This document shows positions 1 through 9,111 of a stretch of DNA of 50,528 nt, piece by piece. The notes beneath the pieces were generated by a model. The model had not been told where the DNA came from, searched no databases, and was given only the letters and a program-made list of their open reading frames with translations. This DNA is from Pseudomonadota bacterium (GTDB lineage: Bacteria; Pseudomonadota; Gammaproteobacteria; Nitrosococcales; Methylophagaceae), in NCBI GenBank assembly GCA_030576275.1, contig JALIBN010000034.1:1-50528 (forward strand), in the 5' to 3' direction. The position numbers were made by a program, and so were the translations under genes. Numbering within the stretch: position 1 is the first letter of the stretch; each line of letters opens with the position of its first letter.

Positions 1-16
1 GATTAGGAGTTAAGTA

Positions 17-730
17 ATGGTTACCAATTCACAACACATTTCCCAGCAGTTTGAAAAAGAACTGCAAGATGTTCGCTCTCGTGTATTAGCGATGGGTGGA
101 TTATTAGAACAACAAGTTAGCAATGCACTAGAAGCCTTAATGACCGGTAACACCGAATTAGCACGTATGGCCATTGATGCAGATACAGAAGTTAATGCTC
201 TAGAAATGAGCATTGATGAAGAATGCATTCAAATTATTGCCTTACGTCAGCCTACCGCTGGCGATTTGAGGTTGGTAACCGGCATATTAAAAACAATTAC
301 TGAGCTTGAGCGTATCGGTGATGAAGCATCTAGCATTGCCAAAATGGCACTTAATTTGGCGGAAAAAGATCGACCTAAGAAGAATTATCGTGAGTTACAA
401 GCATTAGGTACTCATGTATGCAATATGTTGCGTGATTCTTTGGATGCCTTTGCACGTTTTGATGTCGATCAAGCTTTTAAAGTCGCGAGTGAAGATCAAT
501 ATGTAGATTCTGAGTATGAAAGTATTGTTCGTCAACTTATTACATATATGATGGAAGATCCTAGAGCTATTTCACGAGTGATTGATATGATGTGGTCCGC
601 TCGGTCATTAGAGCGAATTGCCGATCATGCCCATAATGTATGTAAGCACATTATTTACTTGGTTGAAGGTAAGGATGTTCGTCACCTCAGTATCGAAAAA
701 ATGGAAAAGATGCTTAATCGCACAAGCTGA
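17..730 (+). CDS. phoU: Phosphate signalling protein PhoU
   Basis: A 237-residue protein, the usual PhoU length, made of two similar three-helix PhoU halves. The metal-binding acidic motif ELERIGDEAS in the first half is echoed by SLERIADHAHN in the second, which is diagnostic of the family. PhoU is a cytoplasmic peripheral protein that links the PstSCAB phosphate transporter to the PhoR kinase and restrains phosphate uptake. The start is supported by a good ribosome binding site (AGGAG, 8 bases upstream). The pst genes, if linked, would lie left of the window. The next gene is a polyphosphate phosphatase, a common pairing in phosphate control. Family assignment is firm; the signalling role is known from the family. 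Confidence 0.95.
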   Translation: MVTNSQHISQQFEKELQDVRSRVLAMGGLLEQQVSNALEALMTGNTELARMAIDADTEVNALEMSIDEECIQIIALRQPTAGDLRLVTGILKTITELERIGDEASSIAKMALNLAEKDRPKKNYRELQALGTHVCNMLRDSLDAFARFDVDQAFKVASEDQYVDSEYESIVRQLITYMMEDPRAISRVIDMMWSARSLERIADHAHNVCKHIIYLVEGKDVRHLSIEKMEKMLNRTS

Positions 731-854
731 TCTAGATGGCTTAGTTATTATTAGAAGTTGTGATGGTACGCTATAAATAATCATTATCAGAAAGCTGGTC
801 AGGCAGGTCGAAGTCATGCAAAATGGCAACGACCTCAGAATATAAGTGACTAAA

Positions 855-2372
855 ATGGAACAACAGACTGAAAATGATATTTTAGCGGCCGTTGATCTAG
901 GCTCCAATAGCTTTCATATGATCATTGCTCGCTTACGTGATGGTCATTTTCAAGTGGTAGATAAGCTTCGTGAAATGGTGCAATTACGAGCTGGCCTAGA
1001 TAAACATAACGAATTATCTGATGAAGCTCAGGCGCGAGCCATTGCTTGTTTAGAACGATTTGGTGAACGAATCAAAGATTTGCCGGCAAACAGTGTGCGT
1101 GTAGTGGGCACTAATACCTTACGGATAGCTGAAAATAGTCGGCCCTTTTTAGCTAAGGCACGTCAAGCACTTGGCCATTCAATTTCCATTATCGCTGGTG
1201 AAGAAGAGGCTCGACTGGTCTATTTGGGGGTTGCCCATGCCTTGGCTTTTGATAATTCTCGTCGCCTCGTTATTGACATTGGTGGTGGCAGTACGGAATT
1301 TATTATTGGTGAAGGGTTTAATGGTTTAAGACGTGAAAGTTTAGAAATGGGCTGTGTCAGTTTTTCTCAGCGATTTTTTGCTGATGGCACGATTACTAGA
1401 ACGCGCGTTCAAATTGCTTTAATTGCCGCCGGCTCACGAATACGTGCTATTCAGCAACCCTATCGAAAAATGGGCTGGATGGAGGCCGTTGGCGCATCAG
1501 GTACGATTCGAAGTGTTGCCAATATAGTTAAAGAAAATGGTTGGGCAGATGATGGTGTAATAACGCCAGAATCAATTGATAAAATAATTGATGCAATGGT
1601 CAATGCTGGCCATGTGGATGCCTTGCAGATTGAAGGTTTAAGCAGTGAACGTGCGAATGTTTTGGCGGGTGGTGTATGTGTCTTAAAAGCGGCCTTTGAA
1701 CGCCTTAACATTGAGCGCATGATTGTGTCTGATGGTGCCTTACGTGAAGGTTTATTGTATGACTTGTTGGGACGTATTCAACATGATGATGAGCGCGATC
1801 GAACCGTAGTTTCCTTAGCGAGACGTTATCAGGTTGATGAAGATCATGCGGAACGTGTCAGTGTCATGGCGACGCAGTTTTTTGAGCAGGTAGCTAAAGA
1901 CTGGTTGATTGATAGTGACGATCATCTGCAACATTTACAGTGGGCGGCAAAATTACATGAAGTTGGCTTATCGATATCACATGACCAATTTCATAAACAC
2001 GCCGCATATCTAGTTGAATATTCAGATTTACCTGGCTTTTCGCGAGAAGAGCAACATGCTTTGGCGGTTATCGTACGCGGCCAACGTCGTTCATTTCCGC
2101 GAAAAGAACTTAGAAAACTACCGGATGAATTGCAACAATCAACAGAACGATTAACAGTATTATTGCGGTTGGCGATGGTCTTTAACCGTGGCCGTTCTGA
2201 ACAAACAGATACTTTTGTTGCTTTAACGGTTAAAGAAAAAGGCTTACGTTTAGATTTGCCGGCGGGTTGGTTGAGTGAGCATCCTCTGACAGAGTCAGAT
2301 CTTCTGCGCGAAGCTGAGTACCTTAAGGATATAGGACTTAAACTAAAGATTCGTGAAAGCATACCGAACTAA
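855..2372 (+). CDS. ppx: Exopolyphosphatase / pppGpp phosphohydrolase (Ppx/GppA family)
   Basis: About 505 residues from the ATG at 855; an in-frame GTG nine bases earlier is an alternative start. The N-terminal ASKHA-fold motifs are clear: AAVDLGSNSFHM near the start, the GTNTLRIAEN segment, the acidic EEEARLVYLG catalytic stretch, and DIGGGSTEF in the second phosphate loop. The C-terminal half is the helical HD-like domain of the long Ppx/GppA proteins. The enzyme removes terminal phosphate from polyphosphate or from pppGpp; sequence alone does not separate ppx from gppA. The neighbour phoU, 124 bases upstream, favours a role in polyphosphate turnover. Confidence 0.9.
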   Translation: MEQQTENDILAAVDLGSNSFHMIIARLRDGHFQVVDKLREMVQLRAGLDKHNELSDEAQARAIACLERFGERIKDLPANSVRVVGTNTLRIAENSRPFLAKARQALGHSISIIAGEEEARLVYLGVAHALAFDNSRRLVIDIGGGSTEFIIGEGFNGLRRESLEMGCVSFSQRFFADGTITRTRVQIALIAAGSRIRAIQQPYRKMGWMEAVGASGTIRSVANIVKENGWADDGVITPESIDKIIDAMVNAGHVDALQIEGLSSERANVLAGGVCVLKAAFERLNIERMIVSDGALREGLLYDLLGRIQHDDERDRTVVSLARRYQVDEDHAERVSVMATQFFEQVAKDWLIDSDDHLQHLQWAAKLHEVGLSISHDQFHKHAAYLVEYSDLPGFSREEQHALAVIVRGQRRSFPRKELRKLPDELQQSTERLTVLLRLAMVFNRGRSEQTDTFVALTVKEKGLRLDLPAGWLSEHPLTESDLLREAEYLKDIGLKLKIRESIPN

Positions 2373-2411
2373 TATTTTTGTAATCCTATCTCACGATGAT
2401 AGAAGAATGTT

Positions 2412-3005
2412 ATGTCACGAATTAAAATAATCATATTGATTTGTTTGTTCAACAGCGGGCTTGTTCAGGCAAGTGAATCCGTTGTGCTGCAAAGTACTAC
2501 TGACGATACCTTAATGTTTCATCGATTGAATAACGGTGAGATTTGGGGGAGTTTTCTGATTACCGACCAAGTGGCTGCCAGTTTTGCTGAGCATGAACTC
2601 ATTGTGATGCAAATAGATCAGAATCAACCCATCAAGTTGGATCAAGCCAAGCGCTGTGGTGGCGGTAAAGGAGAGTCTTCACAACAAGTGGCTTATTCTT
2701 TCGAGACCGAGGCATCACAAGATAAGTGGCAATTTAACCAAGTCGAGGCGGTGAAGCCGGATATACTCAAATTGGCTGGTTGGGATAAAGAGACATACCA
2801 GCATATGCGATCGGATCGCCGACCTGAAGTAGTCGATTTTCCAATTCGCGGCTCACTGGCCATTGATAGTTTATGGCGGCAAGTCACTCAAGGTGATGTT
2901 ATTGTATTTCACTATGTAACTGATGGCGCTGAAACAGGGCAGGCTGAATTTGATTTGCACTCAAAGCAGGATGTGATACTTGAGCTTAAGTCCCTTAGGC
3001 ATTGA
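2412..3005 (+). CDS. Unrecognised exported protein with signal peptide
   Basis: I do not recognise this 197-residue protein. The first ~20 residues form a signal peptide (Ser-Arg-Ile-Lys, a hydrophobic run, then VQASES with an Ala-Ser cleavage site), so the mature protein is probably periplasmic. It has no lipobox and no further membrane segment. A single cysteine lies in a glycine-rich patch (KRCGGGKGES, about residue 76). It follows the Ppx/GppA gene by 39 bases on the same strand, so the two may be cotranscribed, and a strong bidirectional terminator comes just after it. Codon use resembles that of the neighbours. No function is proposed. Confidence 0.75.
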   Translation: MSRIKIIILICLFNSGLVQASESVVLQSTTDDTLMFHRLNNGEIWGSFLITDQVAASFAEHELIVMQIDQNQPIKLDQAKRCGGGKGESSQQVAYSFETEASQDKWQFNQVEAVKPDILKLAGWDKETYQHMRSDRRPEVVDFPIRGSLAIDSLWRQVTQGDVIVFHYVTDGAETGQAEFDLHSKQDVILELKSLRH

Positions 3006-3037
3006 GTTCCCTACTTATGCGACATTACTTACATATA

Positions 3038-3067
3038 AAATAGGCCGGATAGCTATCCGGCCTATTT
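3038..3067. terminator. Bidirectional rho-independent terminator
   Basis: A near-perfect palindrome: TAGGCCGGATAGC reads into its own complement, flanked by AAA on the left and TTT on the right, so it ends transcription in both directions. It lies between the convergent exported-protein gene (ends 3005) and the TonB receptor gene (ends 3133). Confidence 0.9.
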
Positions 3068-3132
3068 ATACATTTCTTCTAAGCTACTATTGGTCTAGTT
3101 ATATCTCGCAAAGAAATTAAACTAATTGGCTA

Positions 3133-5256
3133 CTACCAGTTGAAATTAACACCCCCATAGACGCTACGACCTAAGCCAGGTAAACGATCGCCCTGAGCAA
3201 TGTCTGGATTATCACTAATGCGGTTATAACCCCCTAAATGATTCTTATAATCACGATCAAATAGGTTATTGATGCCAGCAGAGAATGTCAGCGCTTCAGT
3301 TGCTTGATAATTGCCCATCAGATTAAATAACGCATAACCACTGGTCTTTTGTTCATTATTTTCAGATGATACTTTGTTTTGTGCCGCTACTGTTTCGGCT
3401 TCAACGCCAACGCGCCAAGTCGTTTTAACGTAACTCAACATGGTGCGGGCTGTTAGTGGTGCAATGCGATATAAATTATCGGCAGTATCACGACGTTCAC
3501 CACGGACATAACTCACCGTACCGTCTAATTGCCAAGTATTGGTCATCGCAACAAACCAATTAGCGTCGATCCCATAGAGTTTGGCGTCAACGTTGTTGAA
3601 TTGTAATATCGTGCGATCTACAGCAGATGTCGCCATCATGTGGTTAATGGCATTAACTGTTGCATTGGAATTGTATAAGGTGCCTTGAATATAGTTATTT
3701 ACGTGATGGTAAAAAATATGCGGTGAAAATGCCGCTTTTTGAGTGTGCCAATCAAAACCTAATTCACCTTGATACGCTGTTTCTTTATCTAAATTGACAT
3801 TACCCATGTAGTTATTGCCATCAGCTAAACCTGAGGTTGATTCCATCGGTAGCCATAAATAACGTTCTTGATAGCTAGGCGCACGTTCTTTACGGGCTAA
3901 ACCAAAATTAAGGTCCAAATCTTCATCAATTTTATGGGTAAATGTCGCTGTTAAATCAACTAGGTTTTCGTTTTGACTACGATCTGAGTTATTAAATTCT
4001 GTTTGTAATATGTTGACGTTAGATTGCATCATCGCCATCATGCCGCCCATATTCATAGGGTTCATATTGCTATTTACCCGTCCTGCATCCATCTGAATTA
4101 AGCTATAACGAGCACCTAGTTCAGTGTTCCAGCTTTCATTAAGCTGCTTATTCCATTGTGCAAAGACACTGTAACGGTCCCGTTCAACATCATTATAATT
4201 ATCGATAAAAAAAGCGCCCATGTCTGGATTATATATGGTGGCATTGTGTTCAGCTTGATCACCATCAAAGCCCACTGTCCAGTCACTTTTAGCATAGTCA
4301 ATATGATAGCCTTGCGATTGAACGTCACTATCTGCGTAACGTTTCATCGCGGCTCCACCCATATTGACCATGACAGGGTTTGTCCTTAGCACATAATTAC
4401 TCATTAAATGCTCAGCATCTTGATAGTTCAATCGAGCATTGATTTTGCCACCATTATTGAGCGATTTGCTGAACTTGGTTTTGTAGTTTTCACCTTTGGC
4501 ATACATGATATCCATCGGTAAGGCTGCTGTGCCTGTTTTACCCGTATCGTGCTGTTCGATATCTAATTCTAGTTCATGACCGAGTTTTTGAAAGCCATAG
4601 GTGATGCCAATAGTATCGCGCTCTTGTCTGCTAGGCCTTATAGTGCCGCCACCAAAATCTAAGTCATTACCGCGATCGGCACTGCCCGCGACTTGAAAAC
4701 GATGCGTGTCATTGGCAACGCTGGCTAATAAACCTGCATAGCGAGTATTACCATTGTCTGCATAACCGGCTACGGTATTGCCATGAAACTCTGCTTCATC
4801 GTCAGCACCAAATTCTGCTTTTTTAGAATTAGCGATAATGGTGCCACCAATCGTTTCGATTCCTGAACTAACAGGGGCGATACCACGGTATAAAGCGACA
4901 TCAGCAACACGAGACGATGGTAGGTAACTTAAAGGTGAGTCCATGCGGTTTGGACCGGCTTGACTGATCCGCACACCATCAATTAATACGTTGACGCGAT
5001 CACCAAATAAACCACGATATTGAACAACGCTGGTTAATGGTCCGTTACTATTAATATTGGCACCAGGTAGACGTTTAATCATATCACCCGTATCGGGAGT
5101 GGAAAGGGTGATTGGTGGTAGTGCATAGGGCGTTTCTTCACCCGCAGAACCTTCAACCGACATTGATGGCAGGCGAAGTTGTTCTGCCGCATAGGCTGAA
5201 TGATTGAATGCAGTAAGTAGTACCAAGGATAGGGGTAATAATTTAAAATACGACAT
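3133..5256 (-). CDS. TonB-dependent outer membrane receptor, probable copper receptor (OprC/NosA type)
   Basis: A 707-residue protein with a signal peptide (cleavage near AYA-AEQ), a plug domain (GDMIKRLPGANINS, then YRGLFGDRVNVLIDGVRI) and a long beta-barrel ending in an aromatic residue (GGVNFNW). A TonB box is not obvious. The barrel carries a methionine-rich stretch around residue 395 (NMNPMNMGGMMAMM) and others (NPVMVNMGGAAMKR, NAINHMMATS). Such methionine clusters suit copper binding and resemble the OprC/NosA copper-receptor family, as does the KERAPSYQERYLWLP segment. Start: GGAG eight bases before the ATG. It is divergent from a TauE/SafE-like gene over a 153-base gap, which may hold shared control. 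The receptor family is firm; copper as ligand is inferred. Confidence 0.9.
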   Translation of the reverse strand: MSYFKLLPLSLVLLTAFNHSAYAAEQLRLPSMSVEGSAGEETPYALPPITLSTPDTGDMIKRLPGANINSNGPLTSVVQYRGLFGDRVNVLIDGVRISQAGPNRMDSPLSYLPSSRVADVALYRGIAPVSSGIETIGGTIIANSKKAEFGADDEAEFHGNTVAGYADNGNTRYAGLLASVANDTHRFQVAGSADRGNDLDFGGGTIRPSRQERDTIGITYGFQKLGHELELDIEQHDTGKTGTAALPMDIMYAKGENYKTKFSKSLNNGGKINARLNYQDAEHLMSNYVLRTNPVMVNMGGAAMKRYADSDVQSQGYHIDYAKSDWTVGFDGDQAEHNATIYNPDMGAFFIDNYNDVERDRYSVFAQWNKQLNESWNTELGARYSLIQMDAGRVNSNMNPMNMGGMMAMMQSNVNILQTEFNNSDRSQNENLVDLTATFTHKIDEDLDLNFGLARKERAPSYQERYLWLPMESTSGLADGNNYMGNVNLDKETAYQGELGFDWHTQKAAFSPHIFYHHVNNYIQGTLYNSNATVNAINHMMATSAVDRTILQFNNVDAKLYGIDANWFVAMTNTWQLDGTVSYVRGERRDTADNLYRIAPLTARTMLSYVKTTWRVGVEAETVAAQNKVSSENNEQKTSGYALFNLMGNYQATEALTFSAGINNLFDRDYKNHLGGYNRISDNPDIAQGDRLPGLGRSVYGGVNFNW

Positions 5257-5409
5257 GATTTAAGCTCCATAAAATAACCTCACCATTCTACGGGTCACTA
5301 AAAGGTAATAAATGTGTTTTATCAGTAATATGTGTGTGAAATGACGCAATATTATTTTTTTATGACATGTTAATCTGCCCTATATTTATTAATTTGAAGG
5401 TTTTAATCG

Positions 5410-6147
5410 ATGGAAGCCATTACTAGTTCATATGTCGCCGCTTTCTTATTAGGTTTATTTAGCACGGTGCATTGTATTGCCATGTGTGGTTCGATTATTG
5501 GTGCTTTGACTTTAAGCTTGCCTAAAGAAGTGCGTGAGAATCAGTCAAAAATGTTTCCCTATGTGCTGAATTACAATTTAGGGCGATTGTTTAGTTATGG
5601 CATGGCGGGTGCAATTGTTGGTTTATTAAGTTCGCCGCTAGTCGAATTTAATGGTCATGCCGTATTACGTTATGTATCGCTGGTGGTGATGATTGCTATG
5701 GGCCTATATTTGGCAGGTTGGTTTCCTAAATTTGCTCGTATGGAGCGTATGGGTGCACCTATCTGGCGTTGGTTACAACCGATAGGACAAAAATTATTAC
5801 CGGTAAAAACACGCACACATGCCCTGTTTTTAGGGGTTATTTGGGGTTGGTTACCCTGCGGTTTGGTCTATGCCGCCTTGGCTGTGGCTGCAACGGTTGG
5901 CGATCCGGTCAAAGCATCATTAGTTATGCTGGCATTTGGTGCTGGCACATTGCCTGCTGTCATGGGTGCCGGTTTATTTACAGGCATGTTGGCTGCGATG
6001 GCGAAAGTAAAACACTTAAGACAAATAGCGGGTTTGTTAATTATCGCGATGGCATTGGTCACGACATTTTGGCCGATAAATATGGAGCCAGTTGTGCAGG
6101 ATGGCGAGCAAGTCGACCAAAGTGTACATTTACTTCATTCAATGTAA
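5410..6147 (+). CDS. TauE/SafE-like (UreH_2-type) integral membrane protein, probable metal-related
   Basis: A 245-residue protein with about six hydrophobic segments. The first helix holds the HCIAMCGS motif (His-Cys-x3-Cys-Gly) and a later one WGWLPCGLVYAAL. Both are hallmarks of the UreH_2/'sulfite exporter TauE/SafE' proteins that often lie beside cytochrome oxidase assembly or copper genes. The paired Cys/His residues in membrane helices suggest metal handling, but no member is characterised well enough to name the substrate. It is divergent from the methionine-rich TonB receptor and 12 bases ahead of a regulator gene, so the three look like a metal-uptake unit. GAAGG precedes the ATG. 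Confidence 0.8.
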   Translation: MEAITSSYVAAFLLGLFSTVHCIAMCGSIIGALTLSLPKEVRENQSKMFPYVLNYNLGRLFSYGMAGAIVGLLSSPLVEFNGHAVLRYVSLVVMIAMGLYLAGWFPKFARMERMGAPIWRWLQPIGQKLLPVKTRTHALFLGVIWGWLPCGLVYAALAVAATVGDPVKASLVMLAFGAGTLPAVMGAGLFTGMLAAMAKVKHLRQIAGLLIIAMALVTTFWPINMEPVVQDGEQVDQSVHLLHSM

Positions 6148-6159
6148 GGCGGCAGTGTT

Positions 6160-7080
6160 ATGAAGAATATTTTAGGTCAATCGCCTCAAATTACGCACTT
6201 ACTACGTACCTTACCCATGATTGCTGTGAGCGAGGCGAGTGTTTTAATTTATGGCGAAACGGGTACGGGCAAGGAATTACTGGCAAAGGCCTTACATGCT
6301 GAAAGCCGGCGAGGTGACAAAAAATTAGTCACTATAAATTGTGCCGCGTTACCTTTAGAAGGTATAGAAGCTGATTTATTTGGCCGTGCCAATACATCAG
6401 GTGAAATCGAATATCGTGGTCGATTGCTGGCGGCAGAAGGTAGCACGGTGTTTTTTGATGAGGTTGATGCCTTACCCTTATCTGTTCAGACTAAAGTATT
6501 ACGCTTTTTAGAAGCAGGTGAATGTCAGTTACAAGGTAGCCATAAGTTACATGTTGCCGATGTGCGAATCATAGCGGCAACCAGTGCCGACTTACAGCAA
6601 GAAGTTGCCGCAGGTCATTTTCGCGCTGATTTGTTTTATCGTCTGCAAGTCGTGCCGATCACTATGCCACCATTACGAGAGTGTAGTGATGATATTAGCC
6701 TGTTGTTACGTCACTATGGCCGAGAGTTTGCTGGTGATAATGCCGTGGTGCGTTATTCAAAAAACATTGAACATTGTTTGCTGACTTATGCATGGCCTGG
6801 CAATATTCGCGAGTTGAAAAACTTCTGTCAGCGTATGGCCTTACTTTATCCCGGCAAGGCCTTAGTGGAAGAAGATTTGCCGCCGGAAATGTTGCCACAA
6901 GTAGCGGCAAGTCATCATGCTTTTACTTTGCCGCCAACGGGTATCGATTTGGCACAGGTTGAATTGGATTTAATTGAACAAGCCTTGGATCTCGCCGCAG
7001 GTAATCGCTCTCGTGCAGCAAGATTATTAGGCATAAGCCGCGACACTTTACTCTATCGAATGCAGAAATATTCCTTGTAA
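6160..7080 (+). CDS. NtrC-family AAA+ regulator lacking receiver domain and GAFTGA motif
   Basis: A 306-residue protein that is essentially only the sigma-54-activator AAA+ module plus a Fis-type helix-turn-helix. Visible motifs: Walker A GETGTGKE (residues 32-39), Walker B VFFDEVD (97-103), arginine finger region FRADLFYRL (154-162), WPGNIRELKN (212-221), and a DNA-binding helix pair RSRAARLLGISRDTLLYRMQ near the end. It has no N-terminal sensory domain. Where activators carry GAFTGA, between LFG (73-75) and GRLL (87-90), this protein is three residues shorter and reads RANTSGEIEYR, so the sigma-54 contact loop appears lost. ATPase residues are intact. AAGGCGG sits upstream of the ATG, and the gene is 12 bases behind the TauE/SafE-like gene. 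Confidence 0.85.
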   Translation: MKNILGQSPQITHLLRTLPMIAVSEASVLIYGETGTGKELLAKALHAESRRGDKKLVTINCAALPLEGIEADLFGRANTSGEIEYRGRLLAAEGSTVFFDEVDALPLSVQTKVLRFLEAGECQLQGSHKLHVADVRIIAATSADLQQEVAAGHFRADLFYRLQVVPITMPPLRECSDDISLLLRHYGREFAGDNAVVRYSKNIEHCLLTYAWPGNIRELKNFCQRMALLYPGKALVEEDLPPEMLPQVAASHHAFTLPPTGIDLAQVELDLIEQALDLAAGNRSRAARLLGISRDTLLYRMQKYSL

Positions 7081-7121
7081 TAAGCCATAATAGGCGCACT
7101 CATTTATTGCTAAGGTAAGTC

Positions 7122-7973
7122 ATGAAACAGTATCTCGATTTGTGCCAACGAATTATCGATGACGGTCATTGGATTGAAAATAAACGTACAGGTAAACGTT
7201 GCCTAACGGTTATTAATGCCGACTTGAATTACGATGTTGCGAACAATCAATTTCCTCTAATTACAACGCGTAAAAGTTACTGGAAATCAGCCATTGCAGA
7301 GATTTTGGGCTATATCCGTGGTTATGATAATGCGGCGGATTTTCGTGCTTTAGGTACAAAAACATGGGATGCCAATTCTAACGATAATGAGCAATGGCTA
7401 AAGAGTCCTTTCCGCAAAGGCCGCGATGATATGGGGCGGGTTTATGGCGTTCAAGGGCGATCTTGGGCCAAGCCAGATGGCGGTCATTTAGATCAACTTC
7501 GTAAGCTGGTAGATAACTTGTCTCAAGGCATTGATGACCGTGGTGAAATATTATCGTTCTACAATCCGGGTGAGTTTGAAATGGGCTGTTTACGCCCCTG
7601 TATGCATACTCATACCTTTTCATTATTGGGTGACACACTTCATTTAACATCTTATCAACGTTCTTGTGATGTCCCCCTAGGGCTTAATTTTAATCAAGTA
7701 CAAGTCTTTACCTTGCTTAAAATCATGGCGCAAATTACCGGCAACAAGGCTGGCATGGCGTACCATAAAATAGTGAATGCTCACATTTATGAAGATCAAT
7801 TGTTATTAATGCGTGATGTCCAGCTTAAACGACAACCCTTTCCTTCACCACAATTGTCGATCAATCCTGAGATTAAAACGCTAGAAGATCTTGAAACGTG
7901 GGTGACCATGGATGATTTTGAAGTGACAGGTTACGAATGTCATGACGCGATAAAATATCCCTTTTCGGTGTGA
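7122..7973 (+). CDS. thyA: Thymidylate synthase
   Basis: A 283-residue ThyA-type thymidylate synthase, slightly longer than the 264 residues of the E. coli enzyme. It converts dUMP to dTMP using methylene-tetrahydrofolate. The catalytic cysteine is C160 in [10 protein letters not shown], followed by the conserved nucleotide-binding [14 protein letters not shown] segment and the HIYEDQL motif. The usual 'LAPCH' around the cysteine is LRPCM here, a mild variant. AAGGTAAGTC directly precedes the ATG. It is transcribed alone, 41 bases after the regulator gene and 60 before a cytochrome gene. The presence of ThyA means folate as well as H4MPT is needed for C1 chemistry. Confidence 0.95.
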   Translation: MKQYLDLCQRIIDDGHWIENKRTGKRCLTVINADLNYDVANNQFPLITTRKSYWKSAIAEILGYIRGYDNAADFRALGTKTWDANSNDNEQWLKSPFRKGRDDMGRVYGVQGRSWAKPDGGHLDQLRKLVDNLSQGIDDRGEILSFYNPGEFEMGCLRPCMHTHTFSLLGDTLHLTSYQRSCDVPLGLNFNQVQVFTLLKIMAQITGNKAGMAYHKIVNAHIYEDQLLLMRDVQLKRQPFPSPQLSINPEIKTLEDLETWVTMDDFEVTGYECHDAIKYPFSV

Positions 7974-8033
7974 TTTAAGCTTGATGTAAGTTTCTAGCTC
8001 TAAAATAGTCTTTATTTTCTAAGGAGAGACAGC

Positions 8034-8765
8034 ATGACACAACAACTCACAGCTTATCCGGTATGGGATCGCACTGTTCGTATTTTTCATTGGATTAATG
8101 TGCTTTGCATATTAGGCTTGATTGCCATTGGCGTGGCGATATTAAATAGTAAAGCGTTAGGGGTGACGGATGATGGCAAGCTGTTATTAAAAACAGTTCA
8201 TGTTTATATAGGTTACGTGTTTGCCGCTAATTTAACGTGGCGAATTGTCTGGGGATTTATCGGCAATCGCTATTCACGTTGGAAATCTATTTTACCGTTT
8301 AATGCTGAACATCGTGCTCAATTGACCGTGATGAAAGAGGGTGCAAAAACAGGTAAACCGGTTGGTTTCTTGGGTCACAGCCCTATTGCACGATTAATGG
8401 TTGGCTTCTTGTTTGTATTAATGTCAGTACAAGCAATAACAGGATTAGTGTTAGCGGGCACCGATGTATACATGTTGCCGTTTGGTAATATCGTCAAAGA
8501 ATCTATTGCGATTGACTCCACAACGGTAGACATCATTAAACCGTATTCAAAGGAAGGCATCGATGACGCGGCATATAAAGACATGCGCGATGTTAGAAAA
8601 CCGTTTATCACCGTTCATTATTATGCGTTCTGGGTTTTGTTAGCCGCTATTTTATTGCACATACTTGGCGTGGTTGTGAGTGAGTTACGTGAACGGAACG
8701 GTTTAGTATCCGCCATGTTTAACGGTAAAAAAGTCTTTGCTGACAAGCCATTTGATGCCGAGTAA
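8034..8765 (+). CDS. Cytochrome b561-type di-heme membrane protein
   Basis: A 243-residue membrane protein of the bacterial cytochrome b561 / Ni-Fe hydrogenase b-type subunit family. It opens with VWDRTVRIFHWINV, the typical first helix with its heme-ligand histidine. Further membrane segments carry KTVHVYIGYVFAANLTWRIVWG, ARLMVGFLFVLMSVQAITG and HYYAFWVLLAAILLHILG, which supply the other histidines. Such proteins pass electrons between the quinone pool and periplasmic partners, often a soluble cytochrome c. No partner gene lies beside it, so the donor or acceptor is unknown. A strong ribosome binding site (AAGGAGAG) precedes the ATG. Confidence 0.85.
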   Translation: MTQQLTAYPVWDRTVRIFHWINVLCILGLIAIGVAILNSKALGVTDDGKLLLKTVHVYIGYVFAANLTWRIVWGFIGNRYSRWKSILPFNAEHRAQLTVMKEGAKTGKPVGFLGHSPIARLMVGFLFVLMSVQAITGLVLAGTDVYMLPFGNIVKESIAIDSTTVDIIKPYSKEGIDDAAYKDMRDVRKPFITVHYYAFWVLLAAILLHILGVVVSELRERNGLVSAMFNGKKVFADKPFDAE

Positions 8766-9111
8766 GTATTTCTAAGATTTGAGTTATAGATTGCTTTAGG
8801 CTTGCAATGAATATACCGCAGAACGTGGACTCGAACCGCGCTAAAGATCCAAGAATATATTTACATAAACACCGCCATTAGCCAAGGAAAGTATACCGCT
8901 ACTAACTCTCTGTGGTGACGAGTCATAATTTCATGTGTGGTCGACACTAATTAGAATTAACAGTGCTATTGCACCAAGCTCATTGGAGCTTATTATTAAG
9001 AATGATTTACGATTAAAAAATTGATTAATTGATTAGATTGATGCAAGTAGATGGTTTCGTCGTTTGCTATTAATGCTGGAGTTTGTCAGGATTAAAAGAA
9101 AAGGTTCATCT
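8766..9111. other. Intergenic region of 346 bases before the BCCT gene
   Basis: No open reading frame of note. There is a small hairpin (AAGCTC, loop ATTG, GAGCTT at 8976-8991) with only a weak AT-rich tail. A stretch at about 8820-8845 reads, on the minus strand, like a tRNA T-arm (GGTTCGAGTCC) but has no matching acceptor, D or anticodon arm. The last ~100 bases are very AT-rich and probably hold the promoter of the osmolyte transporter, but I could not place -35/-10 boxes with confidence. Confidence 0.4.

Noticed and set aside
5769-6302. 177-codon frame overlapping the TauE/SafE-like gene and the regulator gene
   Set aside because: It is out of frame with two well-supported genes and is rich in Cys, Trp and Arg, typical of shadow frames.
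8816-8850. Minus-strand stretch like a tRNA T-arm (GGTTCGAGTCC)
   Set aside because: The T-stem has a mismatch, and no D arm, anticodon arm or acceptor stem can be built around it. It may be chance or an old tRNA scrap; not called as a tRNA or attachment site.
9064-9111. Longer BCCT reading frame from a TTG start
   Set aside because: The ATG at 9112 has a better ribosome binding site and gives a normal N-terminus for the family.
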